DNA of 6,454 nucleotides, from contig JACPZJ010000103.1 of the NCBI GenBank assembly GCA_016195585.1, forward strand, positions 1 through 6,454. The letters are read 5' to 3'. Below the pieces are notes generated by a model. That model was not told the DNA's origin. It saw nothing but the letters and a program-made list of their open reading frames with translations, and ran no database searches. This document shows, piece by piece, positions 1 through 5,246 of this stretch. The number at the start of each line of letters is the position of its first letter. Within the stretch, counting starts at the first letter, position 1. This stretch comes from Nitrospirota bacterium. Lineage in GTDB: Bacteria > Nitrospirota > CAKKRA01 > 9FT-COMBO-42-15. Both the position numbers and the translations under genes were made by a program.

Positions 1-135
1 GACGATGGGAGAAAGACGGTGGAAGAGAAATACTCAATTGATATCTGGGCGCCGAGGTTGGCTGAGATATATAAAACAACAGCAGCACCCTCTCCCCTTG
101 TGGGAGAGGGCCGGGGTGAGGGGTTTAATAAATAA
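1..135 (+). CDS. Glycosyltransferase, C-terminal end only (partial)
   Basis: An open frame enters from the left edge and runs 44 codons to a TAA at 133-135. The first part (VEEKYSIDIWAPRLAEIYK, about residues 7-25 of the visible piece) resembles the last helix of GT-B glycosyltransferases, which commonly end in a pattern like 'v.ekfs....a..l..iY'. That helix packs back across the N-terminal domain. The remaining residues (TTAAPSPLVGEGRGEGFNK) are not glycosyltransferase-like. They are mostly the translation of the GC-rich palindromic repeat at 88-123, which has replaced the original end of the gene. The stop shares its last A with the ATG of asnB (TAATG), so the two genes are probably translationally coupled. 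The family call rests on about 20 residues plus the neighbourhood, so it is moderate. The donor and acceptor sugars cannot be judged. Confidence 0.6.
   Translation, partial: DDGRKTVEEKYSIDIWAPRLAEIYKTTAAPSPLVGEGRGEGFNK
88..123. repeat. GC-rich palindromic dispersed-type repeat
   Basis: A 36-base G/C-rich block stands out from its AT-rich surroundings. Its left arm CCCTCTCCC (88-96) is a perfect 9-bp inverted repeat of GGGAGAGGG (102-110), with loop CTTGT. A third arm, GGGGTGAGGG (113-122), can pair with 88-97 instead, with a single T-T mismatch at 93/117. The layout (CCCTCTCCC, short loop, GGGAGAGGG, then GGGGTGAGGG) matches a repeat I know as scattered through many bacterial genomes and often translated as 'PSPLVGEGRGEG'. 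Here it lies inside the end of the upstream glycosyltransferase frame. Only one copy is present in this window, so the dispersed nature is from prior knowledge and not shown here. Confidence 0.75.
118..123 (+). promoter_or_regulatory. Shine-Dalgarno-like site for asnB, inside the repeat
   Basis: GAGGGG at 118-123 is the only purine-rich ribosome-binding candidate upstream of the asnB ATG at 135. The spacing is 11 bases, which is on the long side. It is the 3' arm of the palindromic repeat at 88-123. In the main hairpin (88-96 with 102-110) it is free. In the alternative hairpin (88-97 with 113-122) it is paired. Translational coupling through the TAATG overlap could also supply ribosomes. Confidence 0.4.
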
Positions 136-1907
136 TGTGCGGTATCTGCGGTATTATTGATTTCAAATGTAATGCAATTGATGAAGGGTTGATTTCCGTA
201 ATGATGAACACCCTTGGCCACAGGGGGCCTGACGGTGAAGGGATTTTTATAAATCAAGGGTCAAGGGGCAAGGGTCAAACAGCATTAGGCCACAGAAGGC
301 TGAGCATTATTGATTTAAAAACAGGCAGTCAGCCTATGTTTAATGAGGATAAGAGCATTGTAATTGTTTATAATGGTGAGATATATAATTTTAATGAATT
401 AAAAAAGGATTTAATTAAAAAAGGACACAGATTTAAAACAAAGAGCGATACAGAGATCATCTTGCATCAATACGAAGAGAATGGCTGGGAATGTGCAAAA
501 AGGTTTAATGGCATCTTTGCCTTTGCGCTATGGGATGATAATAAAAAGACCTTGTTTATAGCAAGGGACAGGATAGGCATAAAGCCGCTTTATTACTTTT
601 ATAATGATAAAAGATTGATATTTGCATCAGAGATAAAGGCAATTTTAAAGGTGCTTTCTGAAAGGCCTGAAATTGATGCTTCGTCATTATTCCGTTATCT
701 GATTTTACAATATATCCCTGCGCCGGCTACGCTTTATAAAAATATTTATAAGCTTTTGCCTGCGTCTGTTTTGATATTAAATAAAAGAGGCATGGAGATA
801 AAACAGTATTGGGGGTTAGAAGAAGCCAGAAGCCAGAAGTCAGAAGTCAGAAATAATGACCTGAATGATGAAGATACAATTAGTGGGAAACTATTAAAGA
901 CTATTGACGAATCTGTAACTGACCAGCTTGTAAGCGATGTTCCTCTCGGCGCCTTTTTAAGCGGCGGGATAGATTCAAGCACAATTGTCGCTTTTATGTC
1001 TAAGAGGATGAAGGAGCCGGTTAGAACCTTTTCTGTTGGATTTGATACAACAGATCCTTATTATAATGAATTGGACTATGCACGGATAGCCTCCAGATAT
1101 TTCAAAACAGACCACCATGAGATAATTGTTAGGCCGCAGGATGTAGTTAATCTTTTTCCTGTTATTGCGAGGCACCTTGATGACCCTATAAATGACCCTG
1201 CGGTTCTGCCGACATATATTGTCTCAAAACTTGCAAGAGAGCATGTTAAAGTAGTCCTCTCTGGCGAGGGGGCTGATGAGTTCTTTGGAGGTTATTTGCG
1301 ATATTCACTTGATAAACTTGCAAAGTATTATCAACTCCTTCCAAAACTTGTCAGGAACGGCTTGATAAAACCTATCCTTGATGATATTATTGAGAATAAG
1401 AGGTTTGTTCAGGGTTTAAATGCTCTATCAGAGGCTGACTGGCCTTCTCGTTATCTCAAATGGGTCTCTGTCTTTGATATTGATGCAATAGGGTCAGCAT
1501 TAGGAAATCCTGACAGGATGAGTATGGCGCATGGATTAGAGGCAAGGGTTCCGTATTTAGACAACAGGATGGCAGACTTTGCTTTATCAATTCCTTCATG
1601 GCTAAAGATAAATGGTTTTAAGAGAAAATATATCTTTAAAAAGGCAGTATCAAATATTCTGCCAGATGAAATTGTGAGGCGCAGTAAAAGGGGATTTGCC
1701 TTGCCAATATCGCATTGGTTCAGGAATGAGCTTAAAGGCTTTGTATTGGAAAGTTTAACTGATAATTCTTTAAGGAGAATAGGATATTTTAGCCCTTCTG
1801 TTGTTGACAGGCTCCTAAAAGAACATATGGCTGGCTACGCTGACAATAGCTTACAAATCTGGGGATTGTTGACATTGAATTACTTGTTTGAGGAGAATAA
1901 AAGATAG
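135..1907 (+). CDS. asnB: Asparagine synthase-type glutamine-dependent amidotransferase
   Basis: The 590-residue protein has the full two-domain AsnB layout. The N-terminal glutaminase domain (about 1-215) begins MCGICG, with Cys2 as the nucleophile exposed after Met removal, which fixes the start. It then shows RGPDGEG (30-36), GHRRLSIIDL (52-61), YNGEIYN (79-85) and SDTE (104-107), with ARDRIGIKPLYY after that. The C-terminal synthetase domain has the PP-loop SGGIDSS (276-282), SGEGADEFFGGY from 376, and RMSMAHGLEARVPYLD further on. All catalytic motifs look intact. The family hydrolyses glutamine and moves the ammonia to an ATP-activated carboxylate, classically aspartate. In polysaccharide clusters homologues often amidate sugar acids, and some accompany exosortase loci, so the true acceptor is open. 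Two heptad-repeat insertions (residues 40-48 and 229-240) lie in a loop and at the interdomain linker. It overlaps its neighbours by one base on each side. Confidence 0.93.
   Translation: MCGICGIIDFKCNAIDEGLISVMMNTLGHRGPDGEGIFINQGSRGKGQTALGHRRLSIIDLKTGSQPMFNEDKSIVIVYNGEIYNFNELKKDLIKKGHRFKTKSDTEIILHQYEENGWECAKRFNGIFAFALWDDNKKTLFIARDRIGIKPLYYFYNDKRLIFASEIKAILKVLSERPEIDASSLFRYLILQYIPAPATLYKNIYKLLPASVLILNKRGMEIKQYWGLEEARSQKSEVRNNDLNDEDTISGKLLKTIDESVTDQLVSDVPLGAFLSGGIDSSTIVAFMSKRMKEPVRTFSVGFDTTDPYYNELDYARIASRYFKTDHHEIIVRPQDVVNLFPVIARHLDDPINDPAVLPTYIVSKLAREHVKVVLSGEGADEFFGGYLRYSLDKLAKYYQLLPKLVRNGLIKPILDDIIENKRFVQGLNALSEADWPSRYLKWVSVFDIDAIGSALGNPDRMSMAHGLEARVPYLDNRMADFALSIPSWLKINGFKRKYIFKKAVSNILPDEIVRRSKRGFALPISHWFRNELKGFVLESLTDNSLRRIGYFSPSVVDRLLKEHMAGYADNSLQIWGLLTLNYLFEENKR
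254..278 (+). repeat. Heptanucleotide tandem repeat (TCAAGGG) inside asnB
   Basis: Units read TCAAGGG (254-260), TCAAGGG (261-267), GCAAGGG (268-274) and a partial TCAA (275-278), about 3.6 copies. They are translated as residues 40-48 (NQGSRGKGQ), between RGPDGEGIF and the conserved LGHRRLSIIDL. In the family this loop is usually short and variable, so the array looks like an added loop of about seven residues. Three 7-base units equal seven codons, so the frame is kept. The same 7-mer recurs at 3267-3324. Confidence 0.85.
821..852 (+). repeat. Heptanucleotide tandem repeat (AGAAGYC) inside asnB
   Basis: Units read AGAAGCC (821-827), AGAAGCC (828-834), AGAAGTC (835-841), AGAAGTC (842-848) and a partial AGAA (849-852), about 4.6 copies. 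Translation gives E229 to N240 (EEARSQKSEVRN), right after the conserved QYW that ends the glutaminase-side segment and before the helix leading to the PP-loop. This is the natural linker between the two enzyme domains, where extra hydrophilic residues should be tolerated. Confidence 0.88.
1891..1895 (+). promoter_or_regulatory. Ribosome-binding site for the WecA-like gene
   Basis: AGGAG at 1891-1895 lies 11 bases upstream of the GTG at 1907, inside the last codons of asnB. It supports the GTG start that overlaps the asnB TAG stop by one G (TAGTG). No ATG nearby gives a better N-terminus. Confidence 0.5.
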
Positions 1908-2911
1908 TGTCCATTATTTTAATATATATTCTTGCTTTTCTTCTGGCGCTGATTTTTTCCCTGTATGGGACGCCTGTTGCAAGAGAGGCGGCAATCAAAT
2001 TTAATATAGTGGACAGGCCAGATGGAAGGCTGAAGAATCAGGCTGAGACTATCCCTTATTTAGGCGGTCTTGCAATTTATGCCTCTTTCCTTTTTTCACT
2101 TGCCATTACATTTAATTTTAGCAATGAGGTATTAGGGCTGCTTTTAAGCGGGACGATTGTAGTCCTACTCGGACTTATTGATGATTTTGGGGTTCTTGCT
2201 TACAGGCAGAAGTTTCTTGGCCAGATAATAGCGACAGTTGTATTAATTAAATCCGGCATTAAGATAGACATTATTTTTTTTCCTGATTGGATTGATATTA
2301 TATTAACATTTCTATGGATTATCTGCATTACAAATGCCTTTAATATTATTGATGTAATGGACGGACTTTCTGCTGGCGTTGCTGCTGTTTCCACTTTTGT
2401 GCTCTTTATTGTTGCTGTAATAAATAATAACCCCACAATAGCAGTTCTTACAATTGCATTGACAGGAAGCATTCTTGGCTTTCTAAGATATAATTTTTAT
2501 CCTGCAAGAATATATATGGGCGATACAGGAAGCATGTTTATAGGCTTTATGATAGGCGCTCTCGCAATGATTGGGAAGTATACAATGTTTAATCAGATTG
2601 GACTCATGGCGCCATTGGTGATACTCGGCATACCTGTATTTGATACGCTCTTTGTGATGTACATTCGCTATAGGAGGGGATTATCAATGTTTAGGGGGAG
2701 CAATGACCACTTTGCACTGCGTCTTAGAAGATGGAGGTTCACAGTAAGGCAGACGGTTCTATTGAGCTATTTGATAGGCGCTGTTTTAGGTCTCTTTGCG
2801 CTTTTTATAATTTATCTTTCTGATATCAATGCAATGATAATGCTGTCTATACTTACAGTATCAATAGTAATAGCAGGTTTCTTTCTGAAAAAGATAGATA
2901 TGACAATGTAG
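1907..2911 (+). CDS. MraY/WecA-family polyprenyl-phosphate sugar-1-phosphate transferase
   Basis: A 334-residue, strongly hydrophobic protein with roughly ten or eleven membrane segments, from about 3-21 to 309-328. Family motifs appear in order: DRPDGRLKNQ...IPYLGG (36-54), the metal-binding Asp pair in LIDD (D92, D93), NAFNIIDVMDGL (143-154, with D149 and D152), GDTGS (205-209, D206), and the cytosolic loop DHFALRL (267-273) in place of the HIHH-type motif. The family transfers a sugar-1-phosphate, often GlcNAc-1-P, from a UDP-sugar to undecaprenyl phosphate, starting O-antigen, teichoic acid, enterobacterial common antigen or peptidoglycan assembly. The polysaccharide neighbourhood favours a WecA/TagO-like role over MraY. 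The GTG start overlaps the asnB stop. Two details differ from the textbook pattern: Val150 where Gly is usual in the D-G-x-D-G motif, and the DHFALRL loop. Which sugar is used cannot be read from sequence. Confidence 0.9.
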   Translation: MSIILIYILAFLLALIFSLYGTPVAREAAIKFNIVDRPDGRLKNQAETIPYLGGLAIYASFLFSLAITFNFSNEVLGLLLSGTIVVLLGLIDDFGVLAYRQKFLGQIIATVVLIKSGIKIDIIFFPDWIDIILTFLWIICITNAFNIIDVMDGLSAGVAAVSTFVLFIVAVINNNPTIAVLTIALTGSILGFLRYNFYPARIYMGDTGSMFIGFMIGALAMIGKYTMFNQIGLMAPLVILGIPVFDTLFVMYIRYRRGLSMFRGSNDHFALRLRRWRFTVRQTVLLSYLIGAVLGLFALFIIYLSDINAMIMLSILTVSIVIAGFFLKKIDMTM

Positions 2912-2918
2912 GGGAAAT

Positions 2919-4250
2919 ATGATTGCAATTATTGGCGCAGGCCTTGCAGGCCTAAGCGCTGCCTATCATCTTAAAAAGGATTATGATATTTATGAGCAGG
3001 GGCATGAGATCGGAGGCCTTTGCAAATCCTACACAATAGATGGCTTTACATTTGATTACACAGGCCACCTTTTGCATTTTCGTAATAAAGAGATTAAGAG
3101 GCTTGTAACCCGCCTTCTTAATAACAGGCTTAGTGAGATAAAGAGAAGGGCATATATCTTTTCCAAGGGTGTTTATACAGAATATCCCTTTCAGTCAAAC
3201 ACCTTTGGTCTGCCAAAAAAGGTGGTTAAAGAGTGTCTGTTGGGGTTTATTGAGGCATTTTTAAAACAGGGTCAAGGGTCAAGCCTGCCCCTGCAAGTAG
3301 TAAGCAGGGGGGTCAAGGGTCAAGAAAATAAAGAGACCTTTGAAGAGTGGATATACAAAACCTTTGGTAAAGGGATTGCTAAACACTTTATGCTCCCTTT
3401 TAATGAAAAATTCTGGAAGACTTCATTGGACAAACTTACCAGTGACTGGGTTTCATGGCTTGTGCCGATGCCTGCTCTTGAGGATGTTGTTTCTGGCGCG
3501 ATCAGCATTGGCAATAAGGATATCGGCTATAATCCTGTATTTTATTATCCTGTTAATGAAGGCATCAGTGTTTTGCCAAGGTCTTTTCTTCCGCATATAA
3601 ACAATTTGAATCTAAATATGAAGGTAAGCAGGATTTCATCAAAAAATAAAACACTTACTTTTACAAATGGTAATACTGTTGAATACGACTTTCTTGTATC
3701 GACAATGCCCCTTCCTGAGCTTATAAAATCCTGTGATGATGCGCCAACAAAAATTGAATCACTGGCAAAGGGGTTGAAATACATATCTGTGTATGATATA
3801 AATCTCGGCATCAGGCGTGAGGGGATATCAGACAAACACTGGATATATTTCCCGGAAAAGGAGTATCCATTTTACAGGTTAGGTTTTCCAATGAATTTTT
3901 CAAAATCTCTGGCGCCAGAGGGATGCAGCTCAATGTATGTTGAGATATCGCATAGAGATGGCAGAGAGACACCAAAAGAGAAGCTTATTAATGATGCAAT
4001 TAATGGTTTAATAAAGACAGGCATACTTAGAAAGGATGATGAAATAGCAGTTAAAGATGTAATAGATATAAGATATGCATATACAATTTATGATTTTCAC
4101 AGACAAAAGGCTGTTCCGGTAATTCAGAAATATCTTGAAGAGAAAGGCATATTTTCTATTGGCAGGTACGGAGCATGGGAGCATACATCAATGGAGGATG
4201 CTATCTATCAGGGAAAGATGACCGCACAGAGGCTAAATAAAAAGGCTTAA
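2919..4250 (+). CDS. FAD-dependent oxidoreductase, UDP-galactopyranose mutase / HemY-like
   Basis: The 443-residue protein starts with a classical dinucleotide-binding fold: IIGAGLAGL (4-12), then E26 at the end of the second strand, which in this fold holds the FAD ribose, and a GG motif at 32-33. It continues with DGFTFDYTGHLLHF (41-54), typical of the UDP-galactopyranose mutase / protoporphyrinogen oxidase-like superfamily. The C-terminus GRYGAWEHTSMEDAI (415-429) is the FAD-pyrophosphate end. Members of this group are common in polysaccharide clusters. Some interconvert pyranose and furanose sugars, while others are uncharacterised dehydrogenases, so the substrate is open and I give no symbol. 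The ATG lies 7 bases after the previous stop, with AGGGG (2910-2914) close upstream. Residues 117-135 are encoded by a repeat element between predicted helices, before the conserved FEEWIYKTFG segment, and look like a foreign loop. The stop overlaps the next ATG. Confidence 0.85.
   Translation: MIAIIGAGLAGLSAAYHLKKDYDIYEQGHEIGGLCKSYTIDGFTFDYTGHLLHFRNKEIKRLVTRLLNNRLSEIKRRAYIFSKGVYTEYPFQSNTFGLPKKVVKECLLGFIEAFLKQGQGSSLPLQVVSRGVKGQENKETFEEWIYKTFGKGIAKHFMLPFNEKFWKTSLDKLTSDWVSWLVPMPALEDVVSGAISIGNKDIGYNPVFYYPVNEGISVLPRSFLPHINNLNLNMKVSRISSKNKTLTFTNGNTVEYDFLVSTMPLPELIKSCDDAPTKIESLAKGLKYISVYDINLGIRREGISDKHWIYFPEKEYPFYRLGFPMNFSKSLAPEGCSSMYVEISHRDGRETPKEKLINDAINGLIKTGILRKDDEIAVKDVIDIRYAYTIYDFHRQKAVPVIQKYLEEKGIFSIGRYGAWEHTSMEDAIYQGKMTAQRLNKKA
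3267..3324 (+). repeat. Composite repeat: two TCAAGGG arrays flanking a hairpin
   Basis: A 15-base unit, GGGTCAAGGGTCAAG, occurs at 3269-3283 and again at 3310-3324 as perfect direct copies 41 bases apart. Each holds two copies of the 7-mer seen at 254-278. Between them is a small hairpin. The two copies sit in different codon phases, so they encode unlike peptides (GQGSS and VKGQ). The block of about 57 bases is read through without a stop as residues 117-135 of the FAD oxidoreductase. Confidence 0.85.
3288..3310. repeat. 7-bp perfect inverted repeat inside the composite element
   Basis: CCCCTGC (3288-3294) pairs perfectly with GCAGGGG (3304-3310) around a 9-base loop AAGTAGTAA. It lies exactly between the two 15-base direct repeats, as if a small palindrome had been placed into a pre-existing heptad array. 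No U-tract follows, so it does not look like a terminator. Confidence 0.7.
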
Positions 4251-5197
4251 TGATTAAGGTAGTACATATAATAACAAAACTTGAATTAGGCGGCGCACAG
4301 CAGAATACGCTGTATACTGTCTCGCATTTAAATAAGGATAAATTCACTCCAACACTGATAGCAGGCTCAGAGGGGCTGCTTGTTGATGATGCAAAAAGAC
4401 TTGGTATAGAGGCTCATTTCCTGCCTTCACTTGTAAGGGAGATAAATCCTGTTAAGGATATTCAAGCGCTTCTTGATATCAGAAGGCTTTTACTAAGGAT
4501 TAAAAGGTCTTCTCAATCGCCTATAATAGTCCACACACACAGCTCAAAGGCAGGCATAATAGGCAGGTGGGCTGTATTTTTTGCAGGCATGCCAGTTGTA
4601 ATCCATACCTATCATGGATATGGGTTTAATGATTATCAATCCATTTTAAAAAGATGGCTCTTTATTTTTTTGGAAAGGCTTACTGCAAAGATTACAACAA
4701 GGTTTATTGCTGTCTCAAAAAATAATATTGAGAAGGGTATTACTGCTGGAATCTTTAGGAGCAATGATATTGAATTAATAAGAAGCGGTATAGACATAAG
4801 TGAGTTCAGTGATGTAAAGATTGATAAGGCGAAAAAGAAGATGGAATTGGGTGTTGAGCCAGATAAGCCGCTTGTCGGCATGATAGCATGTTTTAAGCCT
4901 CAAAAGGCGCCGCTTGATTTTATAAAGGCAGCACACCTTGTTCATCAAATAATGCCTAATGTTAGATTTATAGTTGCAGGTGATGGAGAACTCAGGACAG
5001 CAATGGAGGAGCTGATTAATAGTCTTGGCCTAAAAGATAAAATAAAACTCCTCGGATTCAGAAGGGATATCCCTGAGATTATGAAATGCCTTGATGTTTT
5101 TGCGCTTACATCTTTATGGGAAGGGCTTCCAAAGGTGATTGTGCAGGCGCTTTCAGCTGGCATCCCGGTTGTTGCAACTGAGGCGGATGGTTATTAA
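4250..5197 (+). CDS. GT4-type glycosyltransferase, C-terminally truncated
   Basis: The 315-residue protein has the GT-B fold signatures of family-4 glycosyltransferases. The N-terminal domain shows HIITKLELGGAQ (6-17, the glycine loop), VHTHSSKAGIIGR (94-106) and HTYHGYGF (119-126). The C-terminal nucleotide-sugar domain shows FKPQKAPLDF (K219 at the phosphate-binding position), VAGDGELR (A243-G244-D245) and WEGLPKVIVQALSAGIPVVAT. The EX7E motif appears as E291...Q299, a Gln seen in some subfamilies. Translation stops right after VVATEADGY, whereas relatives run about 370-385 residues, so the last C-terminal helices and part of the sugar-binding core are missing. Codons that look like the lost tail follow in the +1 frame at 5193-5246. 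The start overlaps the previous stop (TAATG) with only a weak AAGG at 4242-4245, implying coupling. It may be inactive or only partly folded, or the gap may be an assembly error. Confidence 0.85.
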   Translation: MIKVVHIITKLELGGAQQNTLYTVSHLNKDKFTPTLIAGSEGLLVDDAKRLGIEAHFLPSLVREINPVKDIQALLDIRRLLLRIKRSSQSPIIVHTHSSKAGIIGRWAVFFAGMPVVIHTYHGYGFNDYQSILKRWLFIFLERLTAKITTRFIAVSKNNIEKGITAGIFRSNDIELIRSGIDISEFSDVKIDKAKKKMELGVEPDKPLVGMIACFKPQKAPLDFIKAAHLVHQIMPNVRFIVAGDGELRTAMEELINSLGLKDKIKLLGFRRDIPEIMKCLDVFALTSLWEGLPKVIVQALSAGIPVVATEADGY

Positions 5198-5246
5198 TCT
5201 GATGGTAAAAAAACAGGAAGAATTGTATGAGGCATTAGTAAAATGA
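5193..5246 (+). pseudogene. Out-of-frame remnant of the glycosyltransferase C-terminus
   Basis: Read in the +1 frame relative to the glycosyltransferase, 5193-5246 gives INLMVKKQEELYEALVK and then TGA. This looks like the final helix of a GT4 protein (compare VEEKYSIDIWAPRLAEIYK at the left edge of the window). Its TGA overlaps the next gene's ATG as ATGA (5243-5246), the same tight joining seen elsewhere in this operon, which suggests it was the true gene end. The stretch of roughly 50-70 codons that should join it to VVATEADG is absent. It is best explained as one deletion whose length was not a multiple of three. Confidence 0.65.
5229..5232 (+). promoter_or_regulatory. Ribosome-binding site for the radical SAM gene
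   Basis: GAGG at 5229-5232 precedes the ATG at 5243 by 10 bases. It lies within the surviving tail codons of the glycosyltransferase, so the deletion left this site intact. It supports the ATG at 5243 as the start. Confidence 0.45.

Noticed and set aside
88..110. Rho-independent terminator before asnB
   Set aside because: The stem is strong, but no T-run follows it, it lies inside a coding frame, and the next gene starts by overlapping that frame.
821..852. CRISPR-like array
   Set aside because: Units are 7 bases, directly tandem and without spacers, and they are translated as part of AsnB.
3340..3600. 86-codon + strand open frame inside the FAD oxidoreductase
   Set aside because: It lies wholly within a well-conserved gene in another frame, has no recognisable domain and no convincing ribosome site. 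It is a shadow of the real gene.
746..5163. Several minus-strand open frames of 64-96 codons
   Set aside because: Each lies opposite a conserved + strand gene, their compositions look like antisense reading of that gene, and none shows a family motif.
5207..5213. Run of seven A as a programmed frameshift site rescuing the glycosyltransferase
   Set aside because: The stop codon at 5195-5197 lies upstream of the run, so slippage there cannot restore the frame. Even a shift upstream would not supply the missing 50-70 residues.
5187..5246. Independent small gene starting at ATG 5187 or ATG 5202
   Set aside because: It encodes fewer than 20 residues resembling a GT4 final helix, with no ribosome site of its own. 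A remnant of the preceding gene explains it better.
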